Shown here: piece by piece, positions 1 through 6,341 of the stretch
Position numbering within the stretch: position 1 is the stretch's first letter
Layout: every line of letters begins with the position of its first letter
DNA from: Clostridia bacterium
GTDB taxonomy: Bacteria; Bacillota; Clostridia; Oscillospirales; QAMX01
Reading direction: 5' to 3'
NCBI GenBank assembly: GCA_017547975.1
Contig: JAFYNU010000311.1
Coordinates: forward strand, 1-8,699
DNA length: 8,699 bases
Made by a program: the position numbers and the translations under genes
Notes under the pieces: model-generated
The model's database searches: none
Seen by the model: the letters and a program-made list of their open reading frames with translations, nothing else
What the model was told of the DNA's origin: nothing

Positions 1-25
1 AATACCCCGGGAAAGGAATCTCAAT

Positions 26-1006
26 ATGGAACTGAAAGAAATCAAAGCGTTGGCCGACCGCATTCAGGAAAACGTTTCCAAGGTTATCGTCGGCAAGCCC
101 GAAACCACCCAGCACGTACTGATTGCCCTGTTTGCCTCGGGGCACATTCTGCTGGAGGATCTGCCCGGTTTGGGCAAGACCCTGCTTGCCAAATCCATCG
201 CCAAATCCATCGGCTGTGACTTCAAACGCACCCAGTTTACCCCCGACCTTTTGCCCAGCGATATCACCGGCATCAATTTCTACAGCCCTAAGGAAGGGGA
301 ATTCAAGTTCCGCCCCGGCTCGGTGTTCACCAACATCATGCTGGCCGATGAGATCAACCGTGCCACCCCCCGCACCCAGTCCAGCCTTCTGGAATGTATG
401 GAGGAGCGGCAGGTGTCCATTGACGGGGTCACCATGAAGCTGGAATCCCCCTTCATGGTCATTGCCACCCAGAATCCGGTGGAAATCCAGGGCACCTTCC
501 CCCTGCCGGAGGCACAGCTGGACCGCTTCATGATCAAAACCGGCATGGGCTACCCCACCCACGAGGAAAGCGACGAAATCATGCGCCGCTTCAACGGGGA
601 AAATCCCCTGGCAGAGCTTACCCCCGTGGCCACCAAGGAAGAAATTCAGGATGCCCAGGCATCCTTTGCCAAGGTGCGGGTGGGGGATGATATCTACCGT
701 TACATCACCCTCATTGCCGATGCCAGCCGCCGCCACCCCGAAGTGGTGTTCGGTGTGTCCCCCCGCGGTACCCAGGCCCTTCTGCGGGCCGCCCAGATCA
801 AGGCCATCCTGGCGGGACGGGAATTCGTCACCCCTGACGACGTGAAGACCATGGCGGTGCCGGTGCTTGCCCACCGTATCGTCATCCGCAACCTCTCCCG
901 GCTCAAGGCCAACCAGGCGGAGGAAGTCATCCGCAGCGTGGTGGCCGGTGTCACCGTTCCCACCGAGGACTTTGCCCGGGCCAACGTGCGCGAGGTTTTG
1001 GAATAA
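26..1006 (+). CDS. MoxR-family AAA+ ATPase
   Basis: This cytoplasmic AAA+ ATPase of 326 residues belongs to the MoxR group, whose members are thought to act as chaperone-like ATPases in maturing or activating partner proteins encoded next to them. Seen in the sequence: a Walker A loop (PGLGKT, residues 47-52), a Walker B (IMLADEIN, 104-111, with D108 and E109), a sensor 1 segment (ATQNP, 147-151), an arginine-finger region (EAQLDRF, 162-168) and a sensor 2 segment (SPRGTQALL, 245-253). The length is normal for the family and all key ATPase motifs are present. The ATG has an AAAGGA ribosome binding site 8 nt upstream (12-17). It is followed after about 25 nt by a DUF58 gene, the classical partner. 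Its promoter is not visible and would lie before the window. The client protein is unknown. The family call is secure, the cellular role is not. Confidence 0.95.
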   Translation: MELKEIKALADRIQENVSKVIVGKPETTQHVLIALFASGHILLEDLPGLGKTLLAKSIAKSIGCDFKRTQFTPDLLPSDITGINFYSPKEGEFKFRPGSVFTNIMLADEINRATPRTQSSLLECMEERQVSIDGVTMKLESPFMVIATQNPVEIQGTFPLPEAQLDRFMIKTGMGYPTHEESDEIMRRFNGENPLAELTPVATKEEIQDAQASFAKVRVGDDIYRYITLIADASRRHPEVVFGVSPRGTQALLRAAQIKAILAGREFVTPDDVKTMAVPVLAHRIVIRNLSRLKANQAEEVIRSVVAGVTVPTEDFARANVREVLE

Positions 1007-1031
1007 ACCGAACCCGAAGGGAGGGACAAGC

Positions 1032-2138
1032 GTGGTAGCCTGTTATATTGCCCTGACGGTGGCGCTTGTCGCCATTCTGCAGGCCTTTGCCTACCGGTTG
1101 TGGGGGGCAAAAAAGCTGACCTACACCCGCCGTTACACCCCGGAAACCTGCTTTGAGGGGGAAACGGTGGTCATGACCGAAACCATTTCCAACGCCAAGC
1201 TTCTGCCCATGCCCCTGGTGCGGGTGGAAAGCATGCTGGCGCCCGAACTGAAATATATTGCGTCCCGCCCCGGAGAACGGGGCAAAAAGGAGGCGGTGTA
1301 TGGGGAACACAACAGCGTGTTTTCCATTCCGCCCTATTCCACCGTCACCCGCCGGTACAATATGCTCTGCGAAAAGCGGGGCTATTACGCCCTGCGGGCG
1401 GTGAACATCACCTGCCAGGAGATCCTGGGGGTGCGGGAAGCCCAAACCGCCGAGGCGGATATCAATGCGGTGGTGACGGTGTACCCCAGAATTGCCGATT
1501 TTTACGAGCTTGCCGACCTGTCGAAAAACCTGATGGGGGACGTGGTGGTGCGCCGTTGGATTGCCGAGGATCCCTTCATGCTCCGGGGCGTCCGGGAATA
1601 TACCACCAGCGACCCCCAAAGCAAGATCAACTGGAAAGCATCCGCCCGCACCGGCACCTACATGGTCAACGAAAACGACTTCACCGCCGACATCAAGCTC
1701 CGGGTGCTCCTGAACGTGCAGGCCGACCGCTATTACCAAACCGACGTGGACCCCGACTGCATCGAGCGGGGGGTGTCCCAGGCGGCGGGGATTTTGCAAT
1801 ACGCCGTGGAACACGGCATTTCCTCCTCCTTTGCCAGCAATTCGGTGGATTCCCCATTGGGGAAAAACCAAACCGGTTTTGGGGGCGGCAAGGGCCATTT
1901 GGGCGAGCTTTTCACCCAGCTTGCCTGCCTGAAACGGCAAAGCAGAATGGATTTCCGCCAGTTTTTGGAGGAAGAGGCCGCCTCCGGCCTGAATGATTGC
2001 GGCATCCTCATCATGACCGCCTACCTGGACGAGGGGATGGAGGAAGCCATCGAAGCCCTGCGGATGAAGGGGAACCTGGTGGAGGTCTGTATGCTGAACC
2101 GAACCCCCGGCACCTATACCACAAGCGAAGGAGCGTGA
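1032..2138 (+). CDS. DUF58 domain protein, membrane-anchored
   Basis: This 368-residue protein is the usual genetic partner of MoxR ATPases. DUF58 proteins often have a von Willebrand A-like C-terminal fold, and their biochemical role is not settled. The GTG at 1032 is chosen as start because a GGGAGGG ribosome binding site lies just before it and because the first 24 residues then form one hydrophobic membrane segment. The open frame extends further upstream, but only as a shadow of the MoxR gene. The DUF58 signature is clear at about 181-212 (GVREYTTSDP, then INWKASARTGTYMV), with the typical R-x-Y...D...INW..SAR spacing. The part between the membrane segment and the motif (about 30-150) is probably a beta-rich domain. 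The stop is 5 nt before the next ATG, so co-transcription and probably coupled translation are likely. Confidence 0.88.
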   Translation: MVACYIALTVALVAILQAFAYRLWGAKKLTYTRRYTPETCFEGETVVMTETISNAKLLPMPLVRVESMLAPELKYIASRPGERGKKEAVYGEHNSVFSIPPYSTVTRRYNMLCEKRGYYALRAVNITCQEILGVREAQTAEADINAVVTVYPRIADFYELADLSKNLMGDVVVRRWIAEDPFMLRGVREYTTSDPQSKINWKASARTGTYMVNENDFTADIKLRVLLNVQADRYYQTDVDPDCIERGVSQAAGILQYAVEHGISSSFASNSVDSPLGKNQTGFGGGKGHLGELFTQLACLKRQSRMDFRQFLEEEAASGLNDCGILIMTAYLDEGMEEAIEALRMKGNLVEVCMLNRTPGTYTTSEGA

Positions 2139-2143
2139 GCAGG

Positions 2144-3469
2144 ATGAAAGAAAAGATTTTCGGCACCCTCAATAGCTTCATCACCTTCCTGCCCCTCTAT
2201 ATTTTTGCCAGCCTGGTTCTGCTTCCTGTGGGAAGCGAGGTCCTGTGGTTTGTACCCCTCATCTTCGTGATGACCGCCCTGGGGACCCTGTTCGGTTGGC
2301 TGTTTCGCAAAAACGTGTTTTTTGCCCCCTTCTTTGGTGTCATCTTCGTAATTGCCATCACGGTGCTTTTGCTCTTCGGTGGGCGAAACGACGGTCTTCT
2401 GGACCAACTGCGGCACATGGCCTGCGGTGTTTTAAGCTTTATTCCCTTCCTCATGGGAAAAAACGTGGGAGCCAAAAATTGGTACGAGGTACTCCAGCCT
2501 GCCATGAGCCTTGTTATGCTCTTTCTCCATGCGGTGATTCTGATTTTTGTTGTCGCCATGGGAGCCTTTGGGGAATTCCAAAAGCTCTACGTGGCAAGCG
2601 TGATCCTTTTCGCTCTGTTCCAGTTCTATTCCATGAACCGGAACAATCTGCTCACCCAGCTGAACCGCAATACCCGGTTCAAGAATAAAAAGATCCGGGA
2701 AGCCGAAGCCCACAGGGGGAAGGAAGCCAAAATTCCGGTTTCTCCCTCTCTGCGCCGGGATAACTGGAGCATTGTTCTGGTTCTCATGCTGGTGACCGCG
2801 CTGTTGGTTCCCGTGGTGGGCGGTACCCTTTCCTTCCTGGGGGAGGGGCTGGTGGATCGGCTCAACGACCGGGGTGAACCCGAATATGAAAAGATCGAAG
2901 TGGAGCTTTCGGGAGAAACTGCCAAGCTGGAGGAAGAGTTTCAAAAAACCGAAGGGAATAAGGTCATGCCGGACGTGGTTCTGGTGACCCTGTGTCTGTT
3001 GTTTGCGCTTCTCATTTATTTTCTGCTTCGCCGCTTTTGGAGCTACATCAAAAAGCTTTTGAAGGACGGAAACAAGGACCGATACCACACCCGAAAAAAG
3101 AAGGTCAAGGAAGAAAAAGAGGAGGAGCTTTACGAAGAGGTGGTGGAAACCATCAACTTCAATTGGCTGAATGGCAAAAAGCTCCGGGACCTGGTGCGGG
3201 AACGCATCGGCTGGCTTGCCATGCGCACCGAGGAGGAAAGGGTGCGTTACCTTTTCCGTCATACGGTTCGCAAAGCCGGCACCAAGGGCTACAAGCACCG
3301 CCTGTCCAAAACCGCATTCGAAACCCTGGGGGAAATCGCCTACGCCGATGGGAATCCCACCCACGAACGGGCTCTGCGGAATCTGGCGGATGCCTACAAT
3401 ACCACCCGCTACGACGGCGCTCCGCCCCCTGACGGCACCGCCGCCGCCATCCGGGAAGCCTTGAAATAG
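2144..3469 (+). CDS. Multi-pass membrane protein, DUF4129-like tail
   Basis: This 441-residue protein occupies the third position of a MoxR-DUF58 operon, where a TgpA-like membrane transglutaminase is common. Hydrophobic segments are visible at about 9-29, 33-54, 57-78, 117-140, 148-163, 209-232 and 279-297. The weakly hydrophobic stretch 94-104 may be another. A basic loop (164-207) separates the fifth and sixth segments, and an acidic hydrophilic loop (about 234-276) lies before the last one. The tail after residue 298 is highly charged (RKKKVKEEKEEE near 317-328). It ends in a helical domain (365-440) with an arginine-rich YLFRHTVRKAGTKGY stretch and a late LADAYNTTRYDG motif, which resembles the DUF4129 domain at the end of TgpA-like proteins. 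No transglutaminase core with a Cys-His-Asp triad is seen; the loop before the last segment is only about 45 residues. The ATG has AAGGAG 10 nt upstream. The DUF4129 call rests on motif memory and is moderate. Confidence 0.75.
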   Translation: MKEKIFGTLNSFITFLPLYIFASLVLLPVGSEVLWFVPLIFVMTALGTLFGWLFRKNVFFAPFFGVIFVIAITVLLLFGGRNDGLLDQLRHMACGVLSFIPFLMGKNVGAKNWYEVLQPAMSLVMLFLHAVILIFVVAMGAFGEFQKLYVASVILFALFQFYSMNRNNLLTQLNRNTRFKNKKIREAEAHRGKEAKIPVSPSLRRDNWSIVLVLMLVTALLVPVVGGTLSFLGEGLVDRLNDRGEPEYEKIEVELSGETAKLEEEFQKTEGNKVMPDVVLVTLCLLFALLIYFLLRRFWSYIKKLLKDGNKDRYHTRKKKVKEEKEEELYEEVVETINFNWLNGKKLRDLVRERIGWLAMRTEEERVRYLFRHTVRKAGTKGYKHRLSKTAFETLGEIAYADGNPTHERALRNLADAYNTTRYDGAPPPDGTAAAIREALK

Positions 3470-3489
3470 AAAGGTTTCCCGAAATCTTC

Positions 3490-3518
3490 TTGCACTTTTA
3501 CCATGGGTATGATAAAAT
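3490..3518 (+). promoter_or_regulatory. Sigma-A-type promoter, extended -10
   Basis: A -35 element TTGCAC (3490-3495) and a -10 element TAAAAT (3513-3518) are 17 nt apart, and a TG dinucleotide one base before the -10 (3510-3511) makes it an extended -10. It lies in the gap after the MoxR operon and about 30 nt before the first lipoprotein start, so it most likely drives the two lipoprotein genes. I see no intrinsic terminator between the MoxR operon and this promoter, so read-through is possible. Confidence 0.7.
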
Positions 3519-3547
3519 AGGGCAAATGCCCGAAAGGATACTGAAAT

Positions 3548-4384
3548 ATGAAGAAAAAGACAACCCTGCTGCTTTCTTTACTTCTTGTGCTGAGCCTTCT
3601 GCTTGGAGCCTGCGGCAAAAGTGAAAGCCTGCAGTTTGACGATGAAGACGAAATGGAAAGCGATACCCAAGGGGGAACCGTCATCCTGGATCCCGGCCCC
3701 GTGATTTCCGGGGAAGAGGAAACCGAGCCCGAAGCCGACCAGGAAGAGGAAGGTGAAGGGGAAGGGGAAGCGGAGTACGAGTACGAAACCTTCTTCAGTG
3801 TGGAAGAATACGACTACACCCAGGAAACCGACCCCGACCTGATTGCCTACTTCAACGGCGACATCGGTTCTGCGCTGACCAAGTTTGCTCCCGCCGCCAA
3901 GGCGGTGGCCTATGCCGCCTACTGCCATCCCGAGGATATGGTGGGTGCCCCCCAGGATAATATGCTGTGGAGCGCCATCTATGCCATGGTGGACCTGTTC
4001 CACCAGGTTCCCGACGGAACCACCCAGGACGCCGAGGGCCGCGTGGTAATTACCGGAGTCCAGGGGCTTCAAACCATGGTGAACGATATGTTCACCGCAA
4101 GCGTAGGCACCGTGGGTGCGCCCCATGCCGACTATCTGGATTCCCTGATCTACTACGATGCCGCAAGCGAAACCTACACCTTTGAACCCTCCGGCGGCGA
4201 AGGGCTTGAAATTCGCATCTGTGCCCTGGAGCTGGGACCCGACGGCACCATGGGTATCACCATCCAGATTTACAACAGCATTTTTGAGTTCACCTCCTGG
4301 GTCAGCCTGTCCATTGAAAAGGATGATACGTCGGCCTATGGCTACACCGTGTCCCAGGCGACTGCAGGGAGCGACGAAGAATAA
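3548..4384 (+). CDS. Acidic lipoprotein of unknown function
   Basis: I do not recognise the family. The 278-residue product begins with a lipoprotein signal: MKKK, a leucine-rich core, and the lipobox LGAC with the lipidated cysteine at position 22. It should therefore be attached to the outer face of the membrane. Residues about 28-95 form a strongly acidic, low-complexity linker with an EGEGEGEAEYEYE run near 68-80. The C-terminal part (about 95-270) looks folded, with several aromatic-rich segments. It begins with TDPDLIAYFNGDIG and includes an alanine-rich helix (KAVAYAAY) and a beta-rich end containing YNSIFEFTSWVSL. The ATG has AAAGGA 9 nt upstream. The neighbouring lipoprotein gene begins 68 nt downstream, and that gap contains only a weak hairpin, so the two are probably co-transcribed. 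No catalytic motif is seen. Confidence 0.85.
   Translation: MKKKTTLLLSLLLVLSLLLGACGKSESLQFDDEDEMESDTQGGTVILDPGPVISGEEETEPEADQEEEGEGEGEAEYEYETFFSVEEYDYTQETDPDLIAYFNGDIGSALTKFAPAAKAVAYAAYCHPEDMVGAPQDNMLWSAIYAMVDLFHQVPDGTTQDAEGRVVITGVQGLQTMVNDMFTASVGTVGAPHADYLDSLIYYDAASETYTFEPSGGEGLEIRICALELGPDGTMGITIQIYNSIFEFTSWVSLSIEKDDTSAYGYTVSQATAGSDEE
3749..3787 (+). repeat. Low-complexity Glu-Gly / Glu-Tyr codon repeat
   Basis: Inside the first lipoprotein gene, hexanucleotide units of the GAAGGG type are repeated three times in slightly varied form, followed by GAA-GCG and by GAG-TAC repeats. They encode alternating Glu-Gly and then Glu-Tyr. The tract lies in the linker behind the lipidated cysteine and probably only sets length and charge. 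Confidence 0.55.
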
Positions 4385-4452
4385 ACATCCGCCCAGAATT
4401 TCGAACGGAGGGCGTCCGTCCTCCTTTCAATTGTATCAGGAAGGAGTTTGAC

Positions 4453-5625
4453 ATGAAATACCGCATAGCTGTTCTGCTTTTAGCCCTGCTTATGCTCCTT
4501 TCCGCCTGCGGAGAAAAGAACGTGGAAACCCAGTCCCTGGCATTCGACCAGGAAAGTGAAGTCCTGCCAGCCGAAACCCGGAACGACGGGGAGGAGGAAC
4601 GCGTAATCCTTGCCCTGGAAACGCTGGAGGAAGCGGGAACCATCTACGTGGAAGGGAAAGCCATTTCCGGTGGAATCTCCCTTTGGAACGGCATTCAAAT
4701 GGTGAATCTGCCCGCCTTTCTGGAAGCGGCGGGGGTCCCCCTCCATGAGGATGGGGAGGGTTATCACTTCACCCTGGGGGACGACGAATATCTGGTATCC
4801 ACCCTGGTGGGCGGAGCTTACCGCAACCGGGAAAAGCTCATCGATCCGGTTTTCCTGGGGGATACCCTGTATCTTGCCATGGAGCCCCTGGTGGCTTCTT
4901 CCGGACTTGCCACCCTGTGGGATGAGGAGGAAAACACCCTCTACGCCAGCACGGTGGTGAAATCGAGTCAGGTGCCCTCCGGGCGCCGGGTGCCCACCCT
5001 GATGTACCACGCCGTCAGCGACAACACCTGGGGCATCAACGAGCTTTTCGTCAAACCCTCCGAAATGGAGCGTCAGCTGAAGTATTTGAAGGATAACGGT
5101 TACACCACCATCACCTTCGAGGATCTTTCCCGCCTGGACGAGATCAAAAAGCCGGTACTGCTCACCTTTGACGACGGCTACCGGGATAATTATGAGGAGC
5201 TTTTTCCCCTGCTTCAAAAATACAACGCCAAAGCAACCATTTTCATGATCACCGGTAAACTTTCCAAAAATCACTATCTGACCCCCGAAATGATTACCGA
5301 GATGGTGGAATCGGGCTTGGTTTCGGTGCAAAGCCACACCGTCAGCCACCCCAAGCTTGGGGAACAGACCGATTCCCGCCAGCGGCAGGAAATGGAGGAT
5401 TCCAAGCTCGCCCTGGCTCGCCTGACCAAACGGGTGCCCTTCGTGCTATGCTACCCCTCCGGCAGCTACAACAACGCCACCCGCTCCATCGGGGCGGAAT
5501 ATTACTCCTTCGGCCTCAAAATGAACGGGGGACTCTACAACACCTCGGTGAATCCCTTCCTGATTCCCCGGTACTACGTATCCCGGGCCACCTCCCTGGG
5601 CAGCTCCGCATCCAGGGTGGGGTAG
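4453..5625 (+). CDS. Polysaccharide deacetylase lipoprotein (NodB type)
   Basis: This 390-residue surface lipoprotein carries a carbohydrate esterase family 4 (NodB) domain. Such enzymes remove acetyl groups from N-acetylated sugars in peptidoglycan or other glycans using a divalent metal. The signal ends in the lipobox LSAC with the lipidated cysteine at 19. Residues about 50-168 resemble a copper-amine-oxidase N-terminal-like domain (IYVEGKAISGG, MVNLPAFLEAAGV, YLAMEPLVASSG), a module common in clostridial secreted proteins. The NodB domain begins at about 178 (VPTLMYHAVSD). It shows the catalytic motif TFDDGY (238-243), the metal-binding H-T-V-S-H-P (H295, H299) and a third motif YPSGSYN (334-340). 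All expected metal ligands are present, so it should be active. The ATG has AAGGAG 6 nt upstream. The true substrate is not visible from sequence. The start of the next promoter is only 5 nt after the stop. Confidence 0.9.
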   Translation: MKYRIAVLLLALLMLLSACGEKNVETQSLAFDQESEVLPAETRNDGEEERVILALETLEEAGTIYVEGKAISGGISLWNGIQMVNLPAFLEAAGVPLHEDGEGYHFTLGDDEYLVSTLVGGAYRNREKLIDPVFLGDTLYLAMEPLVASSGLATLWDEEENTLYASTVVKSSQVPSGRRVPTLMYHAVSDNTWGINELFVKPSEMERQLKYLKDNGYTTITFEDLSRLDEIKKPVLLTFDDGYRDNYEELFPLLQKYNAKATIFMITGKLSKNHYLTPEMITEMVESGLVSVQSHTVSHPKLGEQTDSRQRQEMEDSKLALARLTKRVPFVLCYPSGSYNNATRSIGAEYYSFGLKMNGGLYNTSVNPFLIPRYYVSRATSLGSSASRVG

Positions 5626-5629
5626 GGGC

Positions 5630-5658
5630 TTGACAGCGGGCCGCTTTTGCGCTATACT
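5630..5658 (+). promoter_or_regulatory. Near-consensus sigma-A promoter
   Basis: A perfect -35 element TTGACA (5630-5635) and a -10 element TATACT (5653-5658, five of six matches) are separated by the optimal 17 nt. Transcription should begin near 5665, which gives a leader of about 150 nt before the transporter gene. It is the strongest -35 in the window. Confidence 0.88.
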
Positions 5659-5664
5659 ATCATG

Positions 5665-5813
5665 AAAGAGAGGGAGGGCGCATACGCCCTTCGGCAAGGC
5701 AGAAGCCGTTATTCATTTTATCTTATTTTTGGAATTGCCACAAAGGCGCCGAACCCAGCAGGGTCATTGTGTCCCTGTAAGGGCACGGCGCTTTTTTGGA
5801 AAGAAAGGACTTT
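5665..5813 (+). promoter_or_regulatory. Structured 5' leader, candidate riboswitch or attenuator
   Basis: This roughly 150-nt untranslated leader lies between the promoter and the S component. Hairpin 1 is GGAGGGCG (5673-5680) paired with CGCCCTTC (5685-5692), with one G-U pair and a four-base loop. An alternative small hairpin pairs CGGC (5692-5695) with GCCG (5705-5708). A U-rich single-stranded spacer follows (about 5709-5730), then the terminator-like structure listed separately. TTCGGC (5690-5695) is also exactly complementary to GCCGAA (5748-5753) in the 5' arm of that terminator, so it could act as an antiterminator. GGCAA (5693-5697) can also pair with TTGCC (5735-5739). These mutually exclusive pairings are what a switch needs. 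I compared it from memory with THF, TPP, cobalamin, FMN and preQ1-I consensus features and found no match. The ligand, if any, is unknown. Confidence 0.55.
5742..5797 (+). terminator. Terminator-like hairpin with U-run before the RBS
   Basis: The arm 5742-5751 (AAAGGCGCCG) pairs over ten positions, with one G-U pair, with 5786-5795 (CGGCGCTTTT), and the T-run 5792-5797 follows. The interior can fold in two ways. One is a rod, with CCC 5754-5756 to GGG 5781-5783 and CAGGG 5759-5763 to CCCTG 5773-5777. The other is two small hairpins, ACCC/GGGT (5753-5764) and TGTCC/GGGCA (5770-5785), giving a three-way junction. It ends only about 6 nt before the ribosome binding site of the transporter gene. 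Because a strong promoter lies upstream, regulated attenuation is more likely than simple termination of the deacetylase gene, but the latter is possible. Confidence 0.65.
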
Positions 5814-6341
5814 ATGAAAACTGTCAAACGTCTCGTTTATTCCGCCCTCCTGCTTGCCCTGGCTCTGGTATTGCCCTTCCTGACGGGGCAGATTCCCCAA
5901 GTCGGCAGTGCGCTTTGTCCCATGCACATTCCGGTACTTCTCTGCGGCTTTGTCTGCGGTGCCCCCTGGGGCATGGCGGTGGGCTTGATTGCCCCCATCA
6001 TGCGTTCCCTCCTCTTCCAGATGCCTCCCATGTGGCCCACAGCCTTTGCCATGGCCTTTGAGCTTGCGGCATACGGCTTTGCCACCGGTATGCTTTATAA
6101 GTTCCTGCCCAAGAAAAACGTCATGATCTACGTCAACCTGGTGCTCTCCATGCTCATCGGCCGTGTGGTCTGGGGGCTGGTACGCTTTGCGATTGCGGGT
6201 CTTGGGGGTAGTGAATTTTCCATCGCTCTCTTTGTGGCCGGCGCCTTTACCCAGGCCATTCCCGGCATCATTTTACATATCGTGCTGATCCCCATTCTGG
6301 TGATGGCACTGAAAAAAGGAAAGATTTTGCTCAATGACTGA
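5814..6341 (+). CDS. ECF transporter S component (substrate unassigned)
   Basis: This 175-residue integral membrane protein is a substrate-binding S component of an energy-coupling-factor transporter (PF12822-like). It would bind a vitamin or related micronutrient and work with a shared EcfA-EcfA'-EcfT module encoded elsewhere; none is in the window. About six hydrophobic segments are visible, near 8-24, 35-49, 52-68, 76-96, 103-128 and 138-166. The first contains an AxxxA pattern (A11, A15), known in S components to contact EcfT. Other notable segments are LCPMHIPVLLCGF (34-46) and APIMRSLLFQMPPMWPTAFA (60-79). The start is the ATG with AGAAAGGA 4 nt upstream; a TTG six codons earlier overlaps the ribosome binding site and is unlikely. 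The gene overlaps the next one by 8 nt. Regulation by the leader is inferred. The substrate cannot be named from sequence. Confidence 0.85.
   Translation: MKTVKRLVYSALLLALALVLPFLTGQIPQVGSALCPMHIPVLLCGFVCGAPWGMAVGLIAPIMRSLLFQMPPMWPTAFAMAFELAAYGFATGMLYKFLPKKNVMIYVNLVLSMLIGRVVWGLVRFAIAGLGGSEFSIALFVAGAFTQAIPGIILHIVLIPILVMALKKGKILLND

Noticed and set aside
951..1940. Long open frame on the minus strand opposite the DUF58 gene.
   Set aside because: It lies antisense to a well-supported gene, shows composition typical of a GC-rich shadow frame (many Gly, His, Val), and has no recognisable motif.
2432..3364. Long minus-strand open frame opposite the membrane protein gene.
   Set aside because: Antisense shadow of a gene with clear membrane segments and a ribosome binding site; no domain is visible.
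3470..3489. Possible terminator after the MoxR operon.
   Set aside because: No stable stem with a T-run is present; the pairing between GGTTTC and GAAATC is too poor.
4407..4424. Hairpin GGAGG / CCTCC with an eight-base loop between the two lipoprotein genes, as a possible terminator.
   Set aside because: Only five base pairs, followed by just three T residues, with a competing ACGGA/TCCGT stem. Too weak to call a terminator.
5662..5817. A 51-codon open frame that spans the whole leader and ends in a TGA overlapping the transporter ATG.
   Set aside because: Its ATG lies only 4 nt after the -10 element, so it is probably upstream of the transcription start, and it has no ribosome binding site. 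The structured RNA explains the region better.
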